Shown piece after piece: positions 1-7,663 of a stretch of DNA of 64,000 nucleotides. The translations under genes were made by a program, and so were the position numbers. The notes below the pieces were generated by a model, which saw nothing but the letters and a program-made list of their open reading frames with translations, was not told the origin of the DNA and made no database searches. Position 1 is the first letter of the stretch; each line of letters starts with the position of its first letter. The stretch is from Ruminiclostridium hungatei (GTDB lineage Bacteria; Bacillota; Clostridia; Acetivibrionales; DSM-1351), in contig NZ_MZGX01000025.1 of assembly GCF_002051585.1 (NCBI RefSeq), positions 1 to 64,000 on the forward strand, written 5' to 3'.

Positions 1-514
1 AGAATGCACCAGCCAGTATAACCCCTAAAATGCCGCCTGTCAACACTGTCGCAATTCCCAACGCTGCGATAATGACAACAGCAATAAGAATTTTACCGAT
101 TGCTTTCCAATTATCCTTACACCACTCACCAACTGACTTTAAATCATTCCAGCGCTTTTCTAACCAACTCTTTTCACATTCCGGCTTTAAATAATTGTAT
201 TTATCGTAAAAATCATCTTTACGCTTTTTTATAATTTCAGCCGCATCACTATCAATGCGAACAACGTCTGATATGAACTCTTCGCTGTTATTGTTAAATG
301 TGTCAAGGGAAGTGATTTTCTGTTCCTGCGTTTGCGAAGACGTTTGTATGGAACTGATGATATCATCCAAATTACATATGCTTTTATTGATTGTTAAGGA
401 TTTTGTCTTAAGCGCGGATAATTCAGATTTATAATCGGTTACAGATTTTTTAACGTCTTTGATTAACCCGGGCATCTGGTTGATTTTATTGGCATATAAC
501 GCTATGGTCGCCAC
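1..514 (-). CDS. N-terminal part of a putative secreted polymorphic toxin (runs off the left edge)
   Basis: The reading frame opens at a GTG (512-514), with AGGAGGT at 521-527 about six bases upstream, and stays open to the window edge, giving 171 codons. The visible protein starts MATIALYANKINQMPG. It continues as a mostly helical, charged region of about 140 residues that looks like coiled coil, then a hydrophobic stretch (about 148-171, IGKILIAVVIIAALGIATV) rich in Gly and Ala. This arrangement resembles the N-terminal trafficking and pretoxin part of LXG/WXG-like polymorphic toxins of Firmicutes, in which the variable toxin domain sits at the far C terminus, here outside the window. An orphan toxin-like C-terminal scrap lies just upstream (633-848), as expected in a toxin locus. 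The family call rests on remembered resemblance, so the toxin function is an inference. Confidence 0.5.
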   Translation of the reverse strand, partial: MATIALYANKINQMPGLIKDVKKSVTDYKSELSALKTKSLTINKSICNLDDIISSIQTSSQTQEQKITSLDTFNNNSEEFISDVVRIDSDAAEIIKKRKDDFYDKYNYLKPECEKSWLEKRWNDLKSVGEWCKDNWKAIGKILIAVVIIAALGIATVLTGGILGVILAGAF

Positions 515-632
515 AATCTCACCTCCTGCTTATATCTGTTCGGGTTTATCTCTTGTCATTTTCCATTTTTTCGGTACCGGAAATTTTATTTATCAACCTG
601 CAATCCAGTTTATCTTTAAAGCTATTATATTG

Positions 633-848
633 CTAATCAATCCACTTTTTTGTCGGAATTTCTGGTCTTTCTAAATTACTTGACAATTTAGCGGAAGTCT
701 TCCATTCTCCTGGTTCAATTTCTCTTAATGTTGATAATAGTTCCCAGTTATCAACATTATAATTCTTTGTACCATTTTGTCTGGCGGTAAAGCTTTCAGG
801 ATATTTAGGAGCATCCTTAACAGAGTTATAAATGTTCTTCGGAGTAAG
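633..848 (-). pseudogene. Orphan C-terminal fragment resembling a polymorphic-toxin tip
   Basis: On the minus strand an open stretch of about 70 codons ends at a TAA/TAG-type stop at 633-635 and has no start codon or ribosome site. It contains the segments NSVKDAPKYPESFTARQNG and NYNVDNWELLSTLREIEPGEW. These resemble the start of a C-terminal domain I recall from Firmicute polymorphic toxins (PKYPxxFxxxQNGT...LLxxLRxIEPGEW). Beyond GEW the usual continuation is absent and is replaced by an unrelated tail of about 20 residues, so the domain looks truncated. Its 5' side meets the IS remnant at roughly 840-880, which probably removed the rest. It reads toward the partial toxin gene at 1-514. Decayed or displaced toxin cassettes of this kind are common near such genes. 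This is an inference from sequence resemblance. Confidence 0.45.
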
Positions 849-881
849 CAGAGTAAGCAGCGAAGGCTGTGAACCCTCAGA

Positions 882-1085
882 ATGAACCGTAGTATTCAGG
901 TTGAAGGCTCATTTGGAGAGCTGAAGCAGAATGTGGGATTTCGTAGATTTTTATGCAAGGGAAAGCAAAATGTCTTGGCAGAAAGTATTCTTTTGGCAAT
1001 GGCACATAACATAAACAAGCTTCACAACAAAATCCAGGCAGATAGAATTAAAACGCACCTATATCCATTAAAAGAAACAGCATAA
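882..1085 (+). pseudogene. C-terminal fragment of an IS1182-family (DDE) transposase
   Basis: There are 67 codons from an internal ATG to a stop. The protein has the motif NRSIQVEGSFGELKQNVGFR, in which the Glu of VEGSFG corresponds to the last acidic residue of the DDE triad, followed by RFLCKGKQNV and the terminal helix with AMAHNINKLHNKIQ. This is the standard C terminus of IS1182/DDE_Tnp_1_6 transposases, which are normally about 450-550 residues long. No convincing ribosome site precedes the ATG, and the first two catalytic aspartates are absent, so this is a dead remnant. Confidence 0.8.
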
Positions 1086-1247
1086 ATCCCAAAATCCAAA
1101 AAAGAAAGTGATTAAAAATGCAGTGGTATTAAATGGCTTATTAAAGTGCGCCTTTTTCATAAAATCAATGATTTTACCCCTATAAAAACTATAGTAAGAA
1201 CCTATTTATCCAATGAAAAAGGAGCTGCGAACAACTATTTTCAATAC

Positions 1248-1257
1248 CTATTGCGAC
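1248..1257. repeat. Target-site duplication, left copy
   Basis: CTATTGCGAC directly abuts the left inverted repeat of the IS4-type element and is repeated exactly at 1687-1696 beyond the right inverted repeat. Duplications of 10-12 bp are usual for IS231/IS4-group transposition. Confidence 0.8.
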
Positions 1258-1686
1258 CAATGTCAATAAGTTAAGAATTAGAAAGAGCAAAGATTTTGCC
1301 AGAAGCGATGGATTTTTCGTTTCATCCGTTTACAGAATCTTTTAAAGCACTTCGCAATTATCATGGTTATCGACTGCTTGCGTGCGTGCGATGGTTCAGA
1401 TTTGGCCATTAACTATAATCCAAAAGATATTATGACTTATCGTAGGCATAATTCTGTAGAAAAAAATGAAAAGGGTTATAATCAACTGCATTTAAATGCT
1501 TTGTATGATTTAGAAAATCGTATTTACTTGGATGCCATTATTCAACCAGGGCGCCATCCGAATGAAGCACAGGCTTTGATTGCTCTTATTTGCATGCAAA
1601 AAAGCAGTCAAAAATAGAAAAACTATTATTGACTACTTTTCATTTTGATTTTCAAACCAATTGGTTAGCTTAACTTATTGACATTG
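1258..1686 (+). mobile_element. Internally deleted IS4-family insertion sequence (429 bp)
   Basis: The element is bounded by an 18-bp perfect inverted repeat, CAATGTCAATAAGTTAAG at 1258-1275 and its reverse complement at 1669-1686, and flanked by the 10-bp direct repeat CTATTGCGAC. The interior encodes only the segment around the first catalytic aspartate of an IS4-type transposase. A full-length element would be about 1.3-1.5 kb, so both ends of the gene have been deleted while the termini stayed intact. Such an element cannot move by itself but could be moved in trans by a full relative elsewhere in the genome. It lies inside the terminal region of an IS1182-type remnant. Confidence 0.8.
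1276..1617 (+). pseudogene. Frameshifted fragment of an IS4-family transposase
   Basis: Two overlapping frames together spell one IS4-type segment. The first reads LPEAMDFSFHPFTESFKALR through NYHGYRLLAC. The second begins at CDGSDLAINYNPKD and continues through YNQLHLNALYDLENRIYLDA to a stop at 1615-1617. The Asp of DGSD is the first residue of the DDE triad. The frame switch falls exactly on the tandem repeat GCGTGCGTGC at 1380-1389. Removing one 4-bp unit restores LLACDGSDL, so the lesion is a 4-bp duplication. The N-terminal region and the second and third catalytic residues are missing. Confidence 0.75.
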
Positions 1687-1696
1687 CTATTGCGAC
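1687..1696. repeat. Target-site duplication, right copy
   Basis: CTATTGCGAC follows the right inverted repeat and is identical to 1248-1257. It is followed by AGCCCC and a T-tract, the presumed terminus of the interrupted outer IS. Confidence 0.8.
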
Positions 1697-1714
1697 AGCC
1701 CCTTTTTTTGTCTT

Positions 1715-1743
1715 TTGCATATACCCGGCAGTAATTTTATTAT
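1715..1743 (+). promoter_or_regulatory. Candidate sigma-A promoter for asnA, next to the IS end
   Basis: TTGCAT (1715-1720) and TATTAT (1738-1743) are separated by 17 bases. It is the best match between the IS remnant and asnA, about 110 bp before the start codon. Confidence 0.35.
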
Positions 1744-1850
1744 AATGTTTTATTTATAAGGAAATATATGATAAAATGATTTCAATAATTTAACTTCTTG
1801 CAATTATTTTTGCCTGTTAAAAAAGAAGATACGAATTAAGGAGGGAATAT

Positions 1851-2861
1851 ATGAGCGGTAATATTATGCCTGATGGCTATAAATCGGGCCTTGACATTAG
1901 AAATACAGAAATTGCCATCAAGCGGTTGAAGGACCATTTTGAAAGTGAACTTTCAAAGGAATTGAAGCTTACAAGAGTTTCGGCACCATTATTTGTGAAG
2001 CCTGAATCGGGACTCAATGATAATCTGAACGGTGTGGAGAGACCGGTGGCCTTTGATGTAAAAGGTATTGGCGGTGACACTGTGGAGGTTGTCCACTCTC
2101 TGGCCAAGTGGAAGAGAATGGCGTTAAAGCGCTACGGTTTTGCGGCAGGTGAGGGCCTGTATACGGATATGAATGCAATAAGAAGAGATGAAGAGCTTGA
2201 CAATATGCATTCCGTGTATGTAGACCAGTGGGATTGGGAAAAGATCATACATAAGAGCCAGCGTACCGAAGAGACTCTTAAAAGTACGGTAAGGCAGATT
2301 TTTTCGGTGTTTAAGAGAACGGAAGATTATATGGCAGAACTGTATCCAGAACTGAAAAGGTATTTGCCGGAAGAGATATTTTTTGTATCCACCCAGGAGC
2401 TTGAAGATATGTATCCCCGGCATACTCCAAAGGAAAGGGAGAGGCTCCTGGCAAAGGAGAAGAAGGCCGTATTCATAATGAAAATCGGAGATACGCTGAA
2501 GTCGGGAACAAAACATGACGGAAGGGCACCGGACTATGATGACTGGGCGCTGAACGGAGACATTGTTTTTTATTACCCTGTACTTGACATTGCTTTTGAA
2601 GTTTCCTCAATGGGTATAAGGGTTGACGAGGCTTCACTGCTGTCCCAGTTGAAGAAGGCCGGCTGTGAAGACCGTATAAGCCTGCCCTTCCACAAGCAGC
2701 TTATAGACAGGGAACTCCCATATACCATAGGGGGAGGAATCGGTCAGTCAAGAATATGCATGTTCTTTCTTGGAAAGGCACATATCGGAGAAGTCCAGGC
2801 CTCTGTCTGGAGTGAAGCCATGATAAAAGCATGTTATGAAAATAACATGGAGCTGTTATGA
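1851..2861 (+). CDS. asnA: Aspartate-ammonia ligase (asparagine synthetase A)
   Basis: This 336-residue protein is close to the 330 residues usual for AsnA. The enzyme makes asparagine from aspartate and ammonia in the cytoplasm, using ATP with AMP and pyrophosphate as products, and shares the class II aminoacyl-tRNA synthetase fold. Typical segments are visible: [20 protein letters not shown] near the N terminus, [38 protein letters not shown], and the C-terminal [21 protein letters not shown] carrying the motif-3 arginine. AAGGAGGG sits eight bases before the ATG. The next gene is asnS, so asparagine synthesis and its charging to tRNA lie side by side. No T-box leader was recognised. Confidence 0.97.
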   Translation: MSGNIMPDGYKSGLDIRNTEIAIKRLKDHFESELSKELKLTRVSAPLFVKPESGLNDNLNGVERPVAFDVKGIGGDTVEVVHSLAKWKRMALKRYGFAAGEGLYTDMNAIRRDEELDNMHSVYVDQWDWEKIIHKSQRTEETLKSTVRQIFSVFKRTEDYMAELYPELKRYLPEEIFFVSTQELEDMYPRHTPKERERLLAKEKKAVFIMKIGDTLKSGTKHDGRAPDYDDWALNGDIVFYYPVLDIAFEVSSMGIRVDEASLLSQLKKAGCEDRISLPFHKQLIDRELPYTIGGGIGQSRICMFFLGKAHIGEVQASVWSEAMIKACYENNMELL

Positions 2862-2981
2862 TAAATAATATTTATTGAACAAATATTTAACAAAAAATCA
2901 CGGGAATACTTTAATTTTTATTATTTTTGGCATATTATAAACTATAAGAAATACTCACAAGTCGTTATGAAGGAGTTAAAC

Positions 2982-4376
2982 ATGAGCTATTCAGAAATAA
3001 GGAAGCTTTTCAGATCGCCACAGGCTTATGTGGGAAAAACCATAACCGTTCCCGGCTGGGTCAAAACTGTACGTGATTCAAAAACCTTTGGCTTTATAGA
3101 GCTAAATGATGGTACGTTTTTCAGAAATCTTCAGGTGGTTTTTGAGGAAGGCAGGCTTGAAAATTTCAAGGAGGTTGCAAAACTGACAGTAGGTTCTGCC
3201 ATTGAGGTGGAAGGCGAATTGCTGGAAACTCCCAATGCAAAACAGCCCTTCGAATTGAAGGCGTCTCGTATAGCTATAGAAAACACGTGCCCTGCTGACT
3301 ACCAGCTTCAAAAAAAGAGGCACTCGTTTGAGTTTTTAAGAACCATATCGCATTTGAGGCCAAGAACCAATACCTTTTCAGCAGTTTTCAGGGTGAGGTC
3401 GCTGGCTGCGTTTGCCATACACAAATTTTTTCAGGAGAGAGGCTTTGTCTATGTGCACACTCCTCTGATTACCGGCAGTGATGCCGAGGGCGCAGGACAG
3501 ATGTTCAAAGTTACCACCTTTGACATAAATAATCCTCCAAGGCATGAAAACGGTAAAATCGACTACACTCAGGACTTTTTCCAAAAGGAAACCAGCCTGA
3601 CGGTGAGCGGGCAGCTTACAGGGGAGGCGTATGCACTGGCCTTTAAGAACATATATACCTTCGGCCCCACCTTCAGAGCTGAAAATTCAAATACCGCCCG
3701 CCATGCCGCCGAGTTCTGGATGATAGAGCCCGAAATTGCCTTTTCGGACCTGAAGGATGACATGATGCTGGCAGAGGATATGCTCAAATATATCATTAAC
3801 TATGTCATGGAAAATGCTCCTGAAGAAATGGAATTTTTCAACAGTTTTGTGGACAAAACCTTGCTGGAGCGTCTGAACAATGTTGTGAACTCTGATTTTG
3901 CCCACATAACCTATACCCAGGCTATCGAGCTGCTCGGCAAGAACAGGGAGAACTTCGAGTACCCTGTGGAGTGGGGAAGTGATCTGCAGACCGAGCATGA
4001 GAGATATTTGACCGAGCAGGTTTTCAAAAAGCCGGTTTTTGTTACCGACTATCCCAAGGAAATTAAAGCTTTTTATATGAGAATAAATGATGACAATAAA
4101 ACAGTTGCCGCCATGGATCTGCTGGTTCCCGGAGTGGGTGAGATTATCGGCGGAAGCCAGAGGGAAGAACGTCTTGAGGTTCTGGAAAGCAAGATGGAGG
4201 CCATGGGGCTTAAAAAAGACGATTACTGGTGGTATCTGGAGCTCAGGAAGTATGGGGGCACCAAGCATGCAGGTTTTGGACTGGGCTTTGAAAGGGCCAT
4301 AATGTATTTGACAGGCATGTCAAATATCAGGGATGTAATACCCTTTCCCAGAACCACAGGAAGCTGTGAATTTTAA
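2982..4376 (+). CDS. asnS: Asparaginyl-tRNA synthetase
   Basis: This cytoplasmic class IIb synthetase of 464 residues charges tRNA-Asn. The N-terminal OB-fold anticodon-binding domain (about 1-120) includes [20 protein letters not shown]. The catalytic domain follows, with motif 2 around [20 protein letters not shown] and motif 3 at the C terminus around [15 protein letters not shown]. An ATG at 2967 is in frame, but AAGGAG (2969-2975) lies inside that extension and is correctly placed for the ATG at 2982, so the shorter start ([10 protein letters not shown]) is chosen. It follows asnA by about 120 bp and ends just before a strong terminator. Confidence 0.97.
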   Translation: MSYSEIRKLFRSPQAYVGKTITVPGWVKTVRDSKTFGFIELNDGTFFRNLQVVFEEGRLENFKEVAKLTVGSAIEVEGELLETPNAKQPFELKASRIAIENTCPADYQLQKKRHSFEFLRTISHLRPRTNTFSAVFRVRSLAAFAIHKFFQERGFVYVHTPLITGSDAEGAGQMFKVTTFDINNPPRHENGKIDYTQDFFQKETSLTVSGQLTGEAYALAFKNIYTFGPTFRAENSNTARHAAEFWMIEPEIAFSDLKDDMMLAEDMLKYIINYVMENAPEEMEFFNSFVDKTLLERLNNVVNSDFAHITYTQAIELLGKNRENFEYPVEWGSDLQTEHERYLTEQVFKKPVFVTDYPKEIKAFYMRINDDNKTVAAMDLLVPGVGEIIGGSQREERLEVLESKMEAMGLKKDDYWWYLELRKYGGTKHAGFGLGFERAIMYLTGMSNIRDVIPFPRTTGSCEF

Positions 4377-4422
4377 GCAGACAGGTTTTTTACAACCTGG
4401 AGCAGGAGCTTTATGGACATAT

Positions 4423-4455
4423 AAAAAAAGAACATTTTCAGAATGTTCTTTTTTT
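4423..4455. terminator. Bidirectional intrinsic terminator between asnS and the DUF4397 gene
   Basis: An AAAAAAAGAACATT arm pairs with AATGTTCTTTTTTT around a short loop. A T-run is present on either strand, which suits the two convergent genes. Confidence 0.9.
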
Positions 4456-4492
4456 GTACGATAAAGGTTGCTTTCACGGCTTTATACACCCG

Positions 4493-5176
4493 CTAAAAAT
4501 CCCGAAGATAAGTTGTTCCGTCAAGAGGAATATACACCTCCAGAGAAGAAGGCACCTGCCCGAACATCCCGACGGCATAGAAGCTTATATTCCTTCTGGG
4601 CAACAGCCGCACATTTGGAAGGTTTGCCACTATACCGGGAGTTCCTGTGGGCGTGACTATGAGGTTGTACCTGCCCGGCAGCAGGGGCCTGTAATTGCTG
4701 ACTTCGGTATAGCTTATGTCTGAAAAGAGTTCCATCCCTCCGCGCAGGGACAGGCTTAAGCCGGGGGCGTTGGGAGACAGATTTATAAATCTTATGTTGG
4801 TTCTTCCCTGACTCACCGGTTCATAAACATCCTCCACAGGCAATATCCCTATTCTCGGTAAAAGGCCGATTACTGAGAGGGTATACACCTTTTCGGCTCC
4901 CAGCGGGATATTCACCCGCAATATGGGGGAGGCATGCAGGCCCACTGGAAAGGCCTCTATGGCATAAGTGCCCGCATCTACGGTAATATAGTCCGTAAAC
5001 TGTCCAAATGCAAGCCTGCGGGCTATAATCCTGCCGTTTGCATAGATATCCACTTCAGGAGCGCCGGGAGCTGCATGAAAAACCCTGATATGTGATTTGC
5101 CCGGGAGCTGTCTTTCATCCGTGTAATCATCATAATCACTGTAATCATCGGTATAATAAAAGCTTTCAGTTGTCAT
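4493..5176 (-). CDS. DUF4397 domain protein, no signal peptide
   Basis: The 227-residue protein has an acidic, Tyr/Asp-rich N terminus (MTTESFYYTDDYSDYDD) followed by two related beta-rich modules. The first (about 28-120) opens with HIRVFHAAPGAPEVDIYANG and the second (about 127-220) with NIRFINLSPNAPGLSLSLRG. The HxxPxxPxVDVY pattern is the hallmark of DUF4397, usually found in secreted or cell-surface proteins. No signal peptide or membrane segment is visible, so it may stay in the cell, be released by lysis, or belong to the spore; function is unknown. A GGTGGTG ribosome site lies close before the ATG. It is transcribed alone and converges on asnS. Confidence 0.75.
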   Translation of the reverse strand: MTTESFYYTDDYSDYDDYTDERQLPGKSHIRVFHAAPGAPEVDIYANGRIIARRLAFGQFTDYITVDAGTYAIEAFPVGLHASPILRVNIPLGAEKVYTLSVIGLLPRIGILPVEDVYEPVSQGRTNIRFINLSPNAPGLSLSLRGGMELFSDISYTEVSNYRPLLPGRYNLIVTPTGTPGIVANLPNVRLLPRRNISFYAVGMFGQVPSSLEVYIPLDGTTYLRDF

Positions 5177-5306
5177 ACTAACACCACCATAACTGAAAAA
5201 TAATAAAAATTGTTACTCTATTTTAATATATGCAAAATGCGGAGAAAGGGTTAACATAAAAGTCGGGCGCTGTCAAATGGCACAGGCAGGCCGCATTTTA
5301 ACGCAC

Positions 5307-5335
5307 TTGCGGCTCACTTGTACCTATGATATAAT
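5307..5335 (+). promoter_or_regulatory. Candidate sigma-A promoter for the SEC-C protein
   Basis: TTGCGG (5307-5312) and TATAAT (5330-5335) are 17 bases apart, about 100 bp before the next start codon. The leader contains a possible CCGCAG/CTGCGG stem. Confidence 0.55.
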
Positions 5336-5434
5336 ACCAAAGGATTAAACAGCCGCAGGTGTCTCTTCATAACATCTGATGTATGTGGAATGCTGCGGGC
5401 AATACTTTGATTTTAATGAAAAGGAGTAATTGTT

Positions 5435-5932
5435 ATGACATTGAATGACAGGTGGAGAGAGATTGCAGACAAGGAAAGAACTCCACAAGAAAATGAAGCC
5501 TTTTGGAAGGATTATTTTTTAAAGGAAAAAGACAACTATGCTTATATATTGGCAAATAATCTGAAAAACATAAAAGGTCAGTTATCGGAAGTTGCAGGCT
5601 CCTTTAATATGGATTCTGTCACTTTCATCGGCTTTCTGGATGGTATAAACACCAGTCTGGTTGAAGAGACAGACCTGGACACCCTTGAAGAGACCAGCAT
5701 CATAGATATCGAAATAGACTATGAAAAGCTCTATTTCAATATGCTGGATGCCAAAGCCGACTGGCTTTACAATTTGACCGAGTGGGACAACATACTTCCT
5801 GAAGAAAGAAGAAAAGAAATAGCCAAGGAGTTCAGAATATCCAGAATGGCTGTAAGCAACAAGGTGGGAAGAAATGACCCCTGCCCTTGTGGAAGCGGAA
5901 AGAAATACAAGAAATGCTGCGGTAAGGAGTAA
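5435..5932 (+). CDS. SEC-C motif protein of unknown function
   Basis: This 165-residue protein has a helical, acidic body of about 140 residues and a C-terminal zinc-binding SEC-C motif, [20 protein letters not shown], identical in pattern to the C-terminal tail of SecA. The body has no SecA ATPase domain, so it is a stand-alone SEC-C protein of the kind often found in Clostridia, possibly binding SecB-like partners or the ribosome. AAAAGGAG lies about seven bases before the ATG. A single-gene unit is likely, with its own promoter upstream and a strong terminator downstream. Confidence 0.85.
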   Translation: MTLNDRWREIADKERTPQENEAFWKDYFLKEKDNYAYILANNLKNIKGQLSEVAGSFNMDSVTFIGFLDGINTSLVEETDLDTLEETSIIDIEIDYEKLYFNMLDAKADWLYNLTEWDNILPEERRKEIAKEFRISRMAVSNKVGRNDPCPCGSGKKYKKCCGKE

Positions 5933-5971
5933 AAAAGCTCCGGCGCTTATAAAAAGATATCAATTGTGAAT

Positions 5972-6022
5972 ACTGCCGGCAAACAGGCTTCAAAAGGGGC
6001 CTGTTTGCCGGCAGTTTGACTT
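5972..6022 (+). terminator. Hairpin terminator after the SEC-C gene
   Basis: A perfect 17-bp stem joins ACTGCCGGCAAACAGGC (5972-5988) with its complement (5999-6015) around a 10-base loop. The downstream T content is modest (TTGACTTTG). Confidence 0.7.
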
Positions 6023-6118
6023 TGTGCCTCCATCTGAGGGTGTAGTGCTTACGGTGAAGGGAAATAATTGCAGGCGGGAAAGGGCAGGAAAGAATGATGA
6101 TTTTTTAACAAATAGAAC

Positions 6119-6147
6119 TTGCAATACCTATAGAAATATTATACAAT
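6119..6147 (+). promoter_or_regulatory. Candidate sigma-A promoter for citrate synthase
   Basis: TTGCAA (6119-6124) and TACAAT (6142-6147) are separated by 17 bases, about 70 bp before the start codon. Confidence 0.55.
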
Positions 6148-6218
6148 TGGGGTAGTTTTCCAGTGAGATATGAAAGACTTGGATAGGCATATTTCACGCG
6201 AAATGTTTGGAGGGTGTT

Positions 6219-7571
6219 ATGGAAAAAAGACTGAATGCTTATGTGGAAAAAATGGTAGGCGCTGTTGACGATGTCAACAAAATCAATCCGGAATATTTCA
6301 GCAAGTATAACGTAAAAAAGGGCCTTAGAAACAGTGACGGCTCGGGGGTTCTGGTGGGGCTTACCGAAATAGGCGAGGTTCACGGCTATGTTCTTTATGA
6401 GGGAGAAAGAAAGGAAGACGAAGGCAGGCTTATATACAGGGGTATAGATGTGGTTGACCTGGTGAGGGGCTTCCAGCAGGAGCAGAGATTCGGTTTTGAA
6501 GAAGTCTGCTATTTGCTTTTATTCGGAAAACTGCCAAATAAGGCGCAGATTGATGAGTTTACATCACTTCTGGGGGATATGAGAACCCTTCCTAACGGTT
6601 TCACCGAAGATATGATTCTCAAGGCGCCCAGCTCGGACATAATGAACAAGCTGGCCAGAAGCGTGCTGGTATCATATTCCTATGACAATGATCCCGACAG
6701 CATTGAAGCAAAGAATCTGCTGAGGCAGAGCATAGAATTGATTGCCCGCTTTCCGACCATGGCCGCTTACGGTTTTCAGGCAAAGTCCCACTATTACGGA
6801 GGACAGAGTCTTTACATTCACATGCCAAGACCGGATTTGTCAACAGCGGAAAACATACTGCACATGATAAGACCGGATAATAAATATACAAGGACAGAAG
6901 CTGAGATTCTGGACCTGGCACTGGTGCTCCATGCGGAACATGGCGGCGGAAACAATTCAACCTTTGCAGCCAGGGTTGTTTCCTCTACGGAAACCGATAC
7001 ATACTCGGCGATTGCCGCGGCGGTAGGTTCCCTGAAGGGGCCCAAGCATGGCGGCGCAAATATAAAGGCCATGCAGATGCTTGAAGATATCAAGGAAAAT
7101 GTGTCTGACTGGGGTGACGATGAAGAGGTAAAGGCATATCTGACCAGAATGATGAACCGGGAAGTGTTTGATAGGGCCGGACTTATATATGGTCTGGGCC
7201 ATGCGGTGTATACCCTGTCTGATCCGAGAACCATACTTTTGAAGGAAAAGGCCCATAATCTTGCAATTGAAAAGGGAAGAGAAAAGGAATTTCTCTTGTA
7301 TGATGCAGTTGAAAGAATCGGACCGGAGGTATTCTCCCGTAAAAAAGGCACTTCAAAAAATATTTGTGCAAATGTGGATCTTTATTCCGGGTTTGTATAT
7401 AATGCGCTGGGAATTCCCACAGAACTGTTTACACCGCTGTTTGCGGTTGCAAGAATAGTGGGCTGGTGTGCCCATAGAATTGAAGAGGTTGTTTGTATGC
7501 AGAAGATTATCCGGCCCGCCTACAAGAGCATTACAATGCCTCAGCCCTTTGTTCATCTGGAAGAAAGGTAA
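6219..7571 (+). CDS. gltA: Citrate synthase
   Basis: This cytoplasmic enzyme of 450 residues condenses oxaloacetate and acetyl-CoA to citrate, feeding the oxidative branch to 2-oxoglutarate and glutamate in anaerobes. The three catalytic positions are visible: the His of LHAEHGGGNNSTF (about 237), the His of YGLGHAVY (about 326) and the Asp of NVDLYSGFVYNALG (about 386). An upstream TTG at 6207 is in frame, but GGAGGG (6209-6214) overlaps it, so the ATG at 6219 is the start. The protein is longer than the roughly 370-residue CitZ type and resembles the longer clostridial type with an N-terminal extension of about 60 residues. Confidence 0.93.
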   Translation: MEKRLNAYVEKMVGAVDDVNKINPEYFSKYNVKKGLRNSDGSGVLVGLTEIGEVHGYVLYEGERKEDEGRLIYRGIDVVDLVRGFQQEQRFGFEEVCYLLLFGKLPNKAQIDEFTSLLGDMRTLPNGFTEDMILKAPSSDIMNKLARSVLVSYSYDNDPDSIEAKNLLRQSIELIARFPTMAAYGFQAKSHYYGGQSLYIHMPRPDLSTAENILHMIRPDNKYTRTEAEILDLALVLHAEHGGGNNSTFAARVVSSTETDTYSAIAAAVGSLKGPKHGGANIKAMQMLEDIKENVSDWGDDEEVKAYLTRMMNREVFDRAGLIYGLGHAVYTLSDPRTILLKEKAHNLAIEKGREKEFLLYDAVERIGPEVFSRKKGTSKNICANVDLYSGFVYNALGIPTELFTPLFAVARIVGWCAHRIEEVVCMQKIIRPAYKSITMPQPFVHLEER

Positions 7572-7611
7572 ATCAGGCCGAAGGGCATCTTTGAAAAATG
7601 AAAATTCTGCT

Positions 7612-7646
7612 GAATATAAGGCCGGACCATATGCCGGCTTATATTC
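7612..7646. terminator. Probable hairpin between convergent gltA and transporter gene
   Basis: GAATATAAGGCCGG (7612-7625) pairs with CCGGCTTATATTC (7634-7646) with one bulged base. There is no long T-run, so terminator function is likely but not certain. Confidence 0.5.
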
Positions 7647-7663
7647 AATAAACAGCTCACCAC

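Larger units (their letters stand above)
870..1703 (+). mobile_element. IS1182-type insertion sequence remnant (3' part), split by a second IS
   Basis: This segment holds the C-terminal part of an IS1182-type transposase (882-1085), then about 170 bp of non-coding DNA, and ends at a T-rich terminus containing GCGACAGCCCC (about 1692-1702). Removing the 429-bp insertion at 1258-1686 and one copy of its 10-bp duplication makes the right end continuous. The left boundary is not defined. Coding resumes on the other strand as a toxin fragment near 840, so the transposase N-terminal two thirds are missing. The outer terminus is taken as the IS end because GGGGCTGTCGCAAT-like ends are typical of this type of element, but the opposite end is not present here for comparison. 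Confidence 0.5.

Noticed and set aside
1690-2981. T-box leaders in front of asnA or asnS
   Set aside because: Neither gap contains the T-box sequence or an adequate stem array; the gaps are only about 100-150 bp.
4454-4723. Plus-strand open frames across the DUF4397 gene
   Set aside because: The minus-strand frame has a recognised domain pattern and a ribosome site. The plus-strand products have no family resemblance and high Pro/Arg/His content typical of an antisense shadow.
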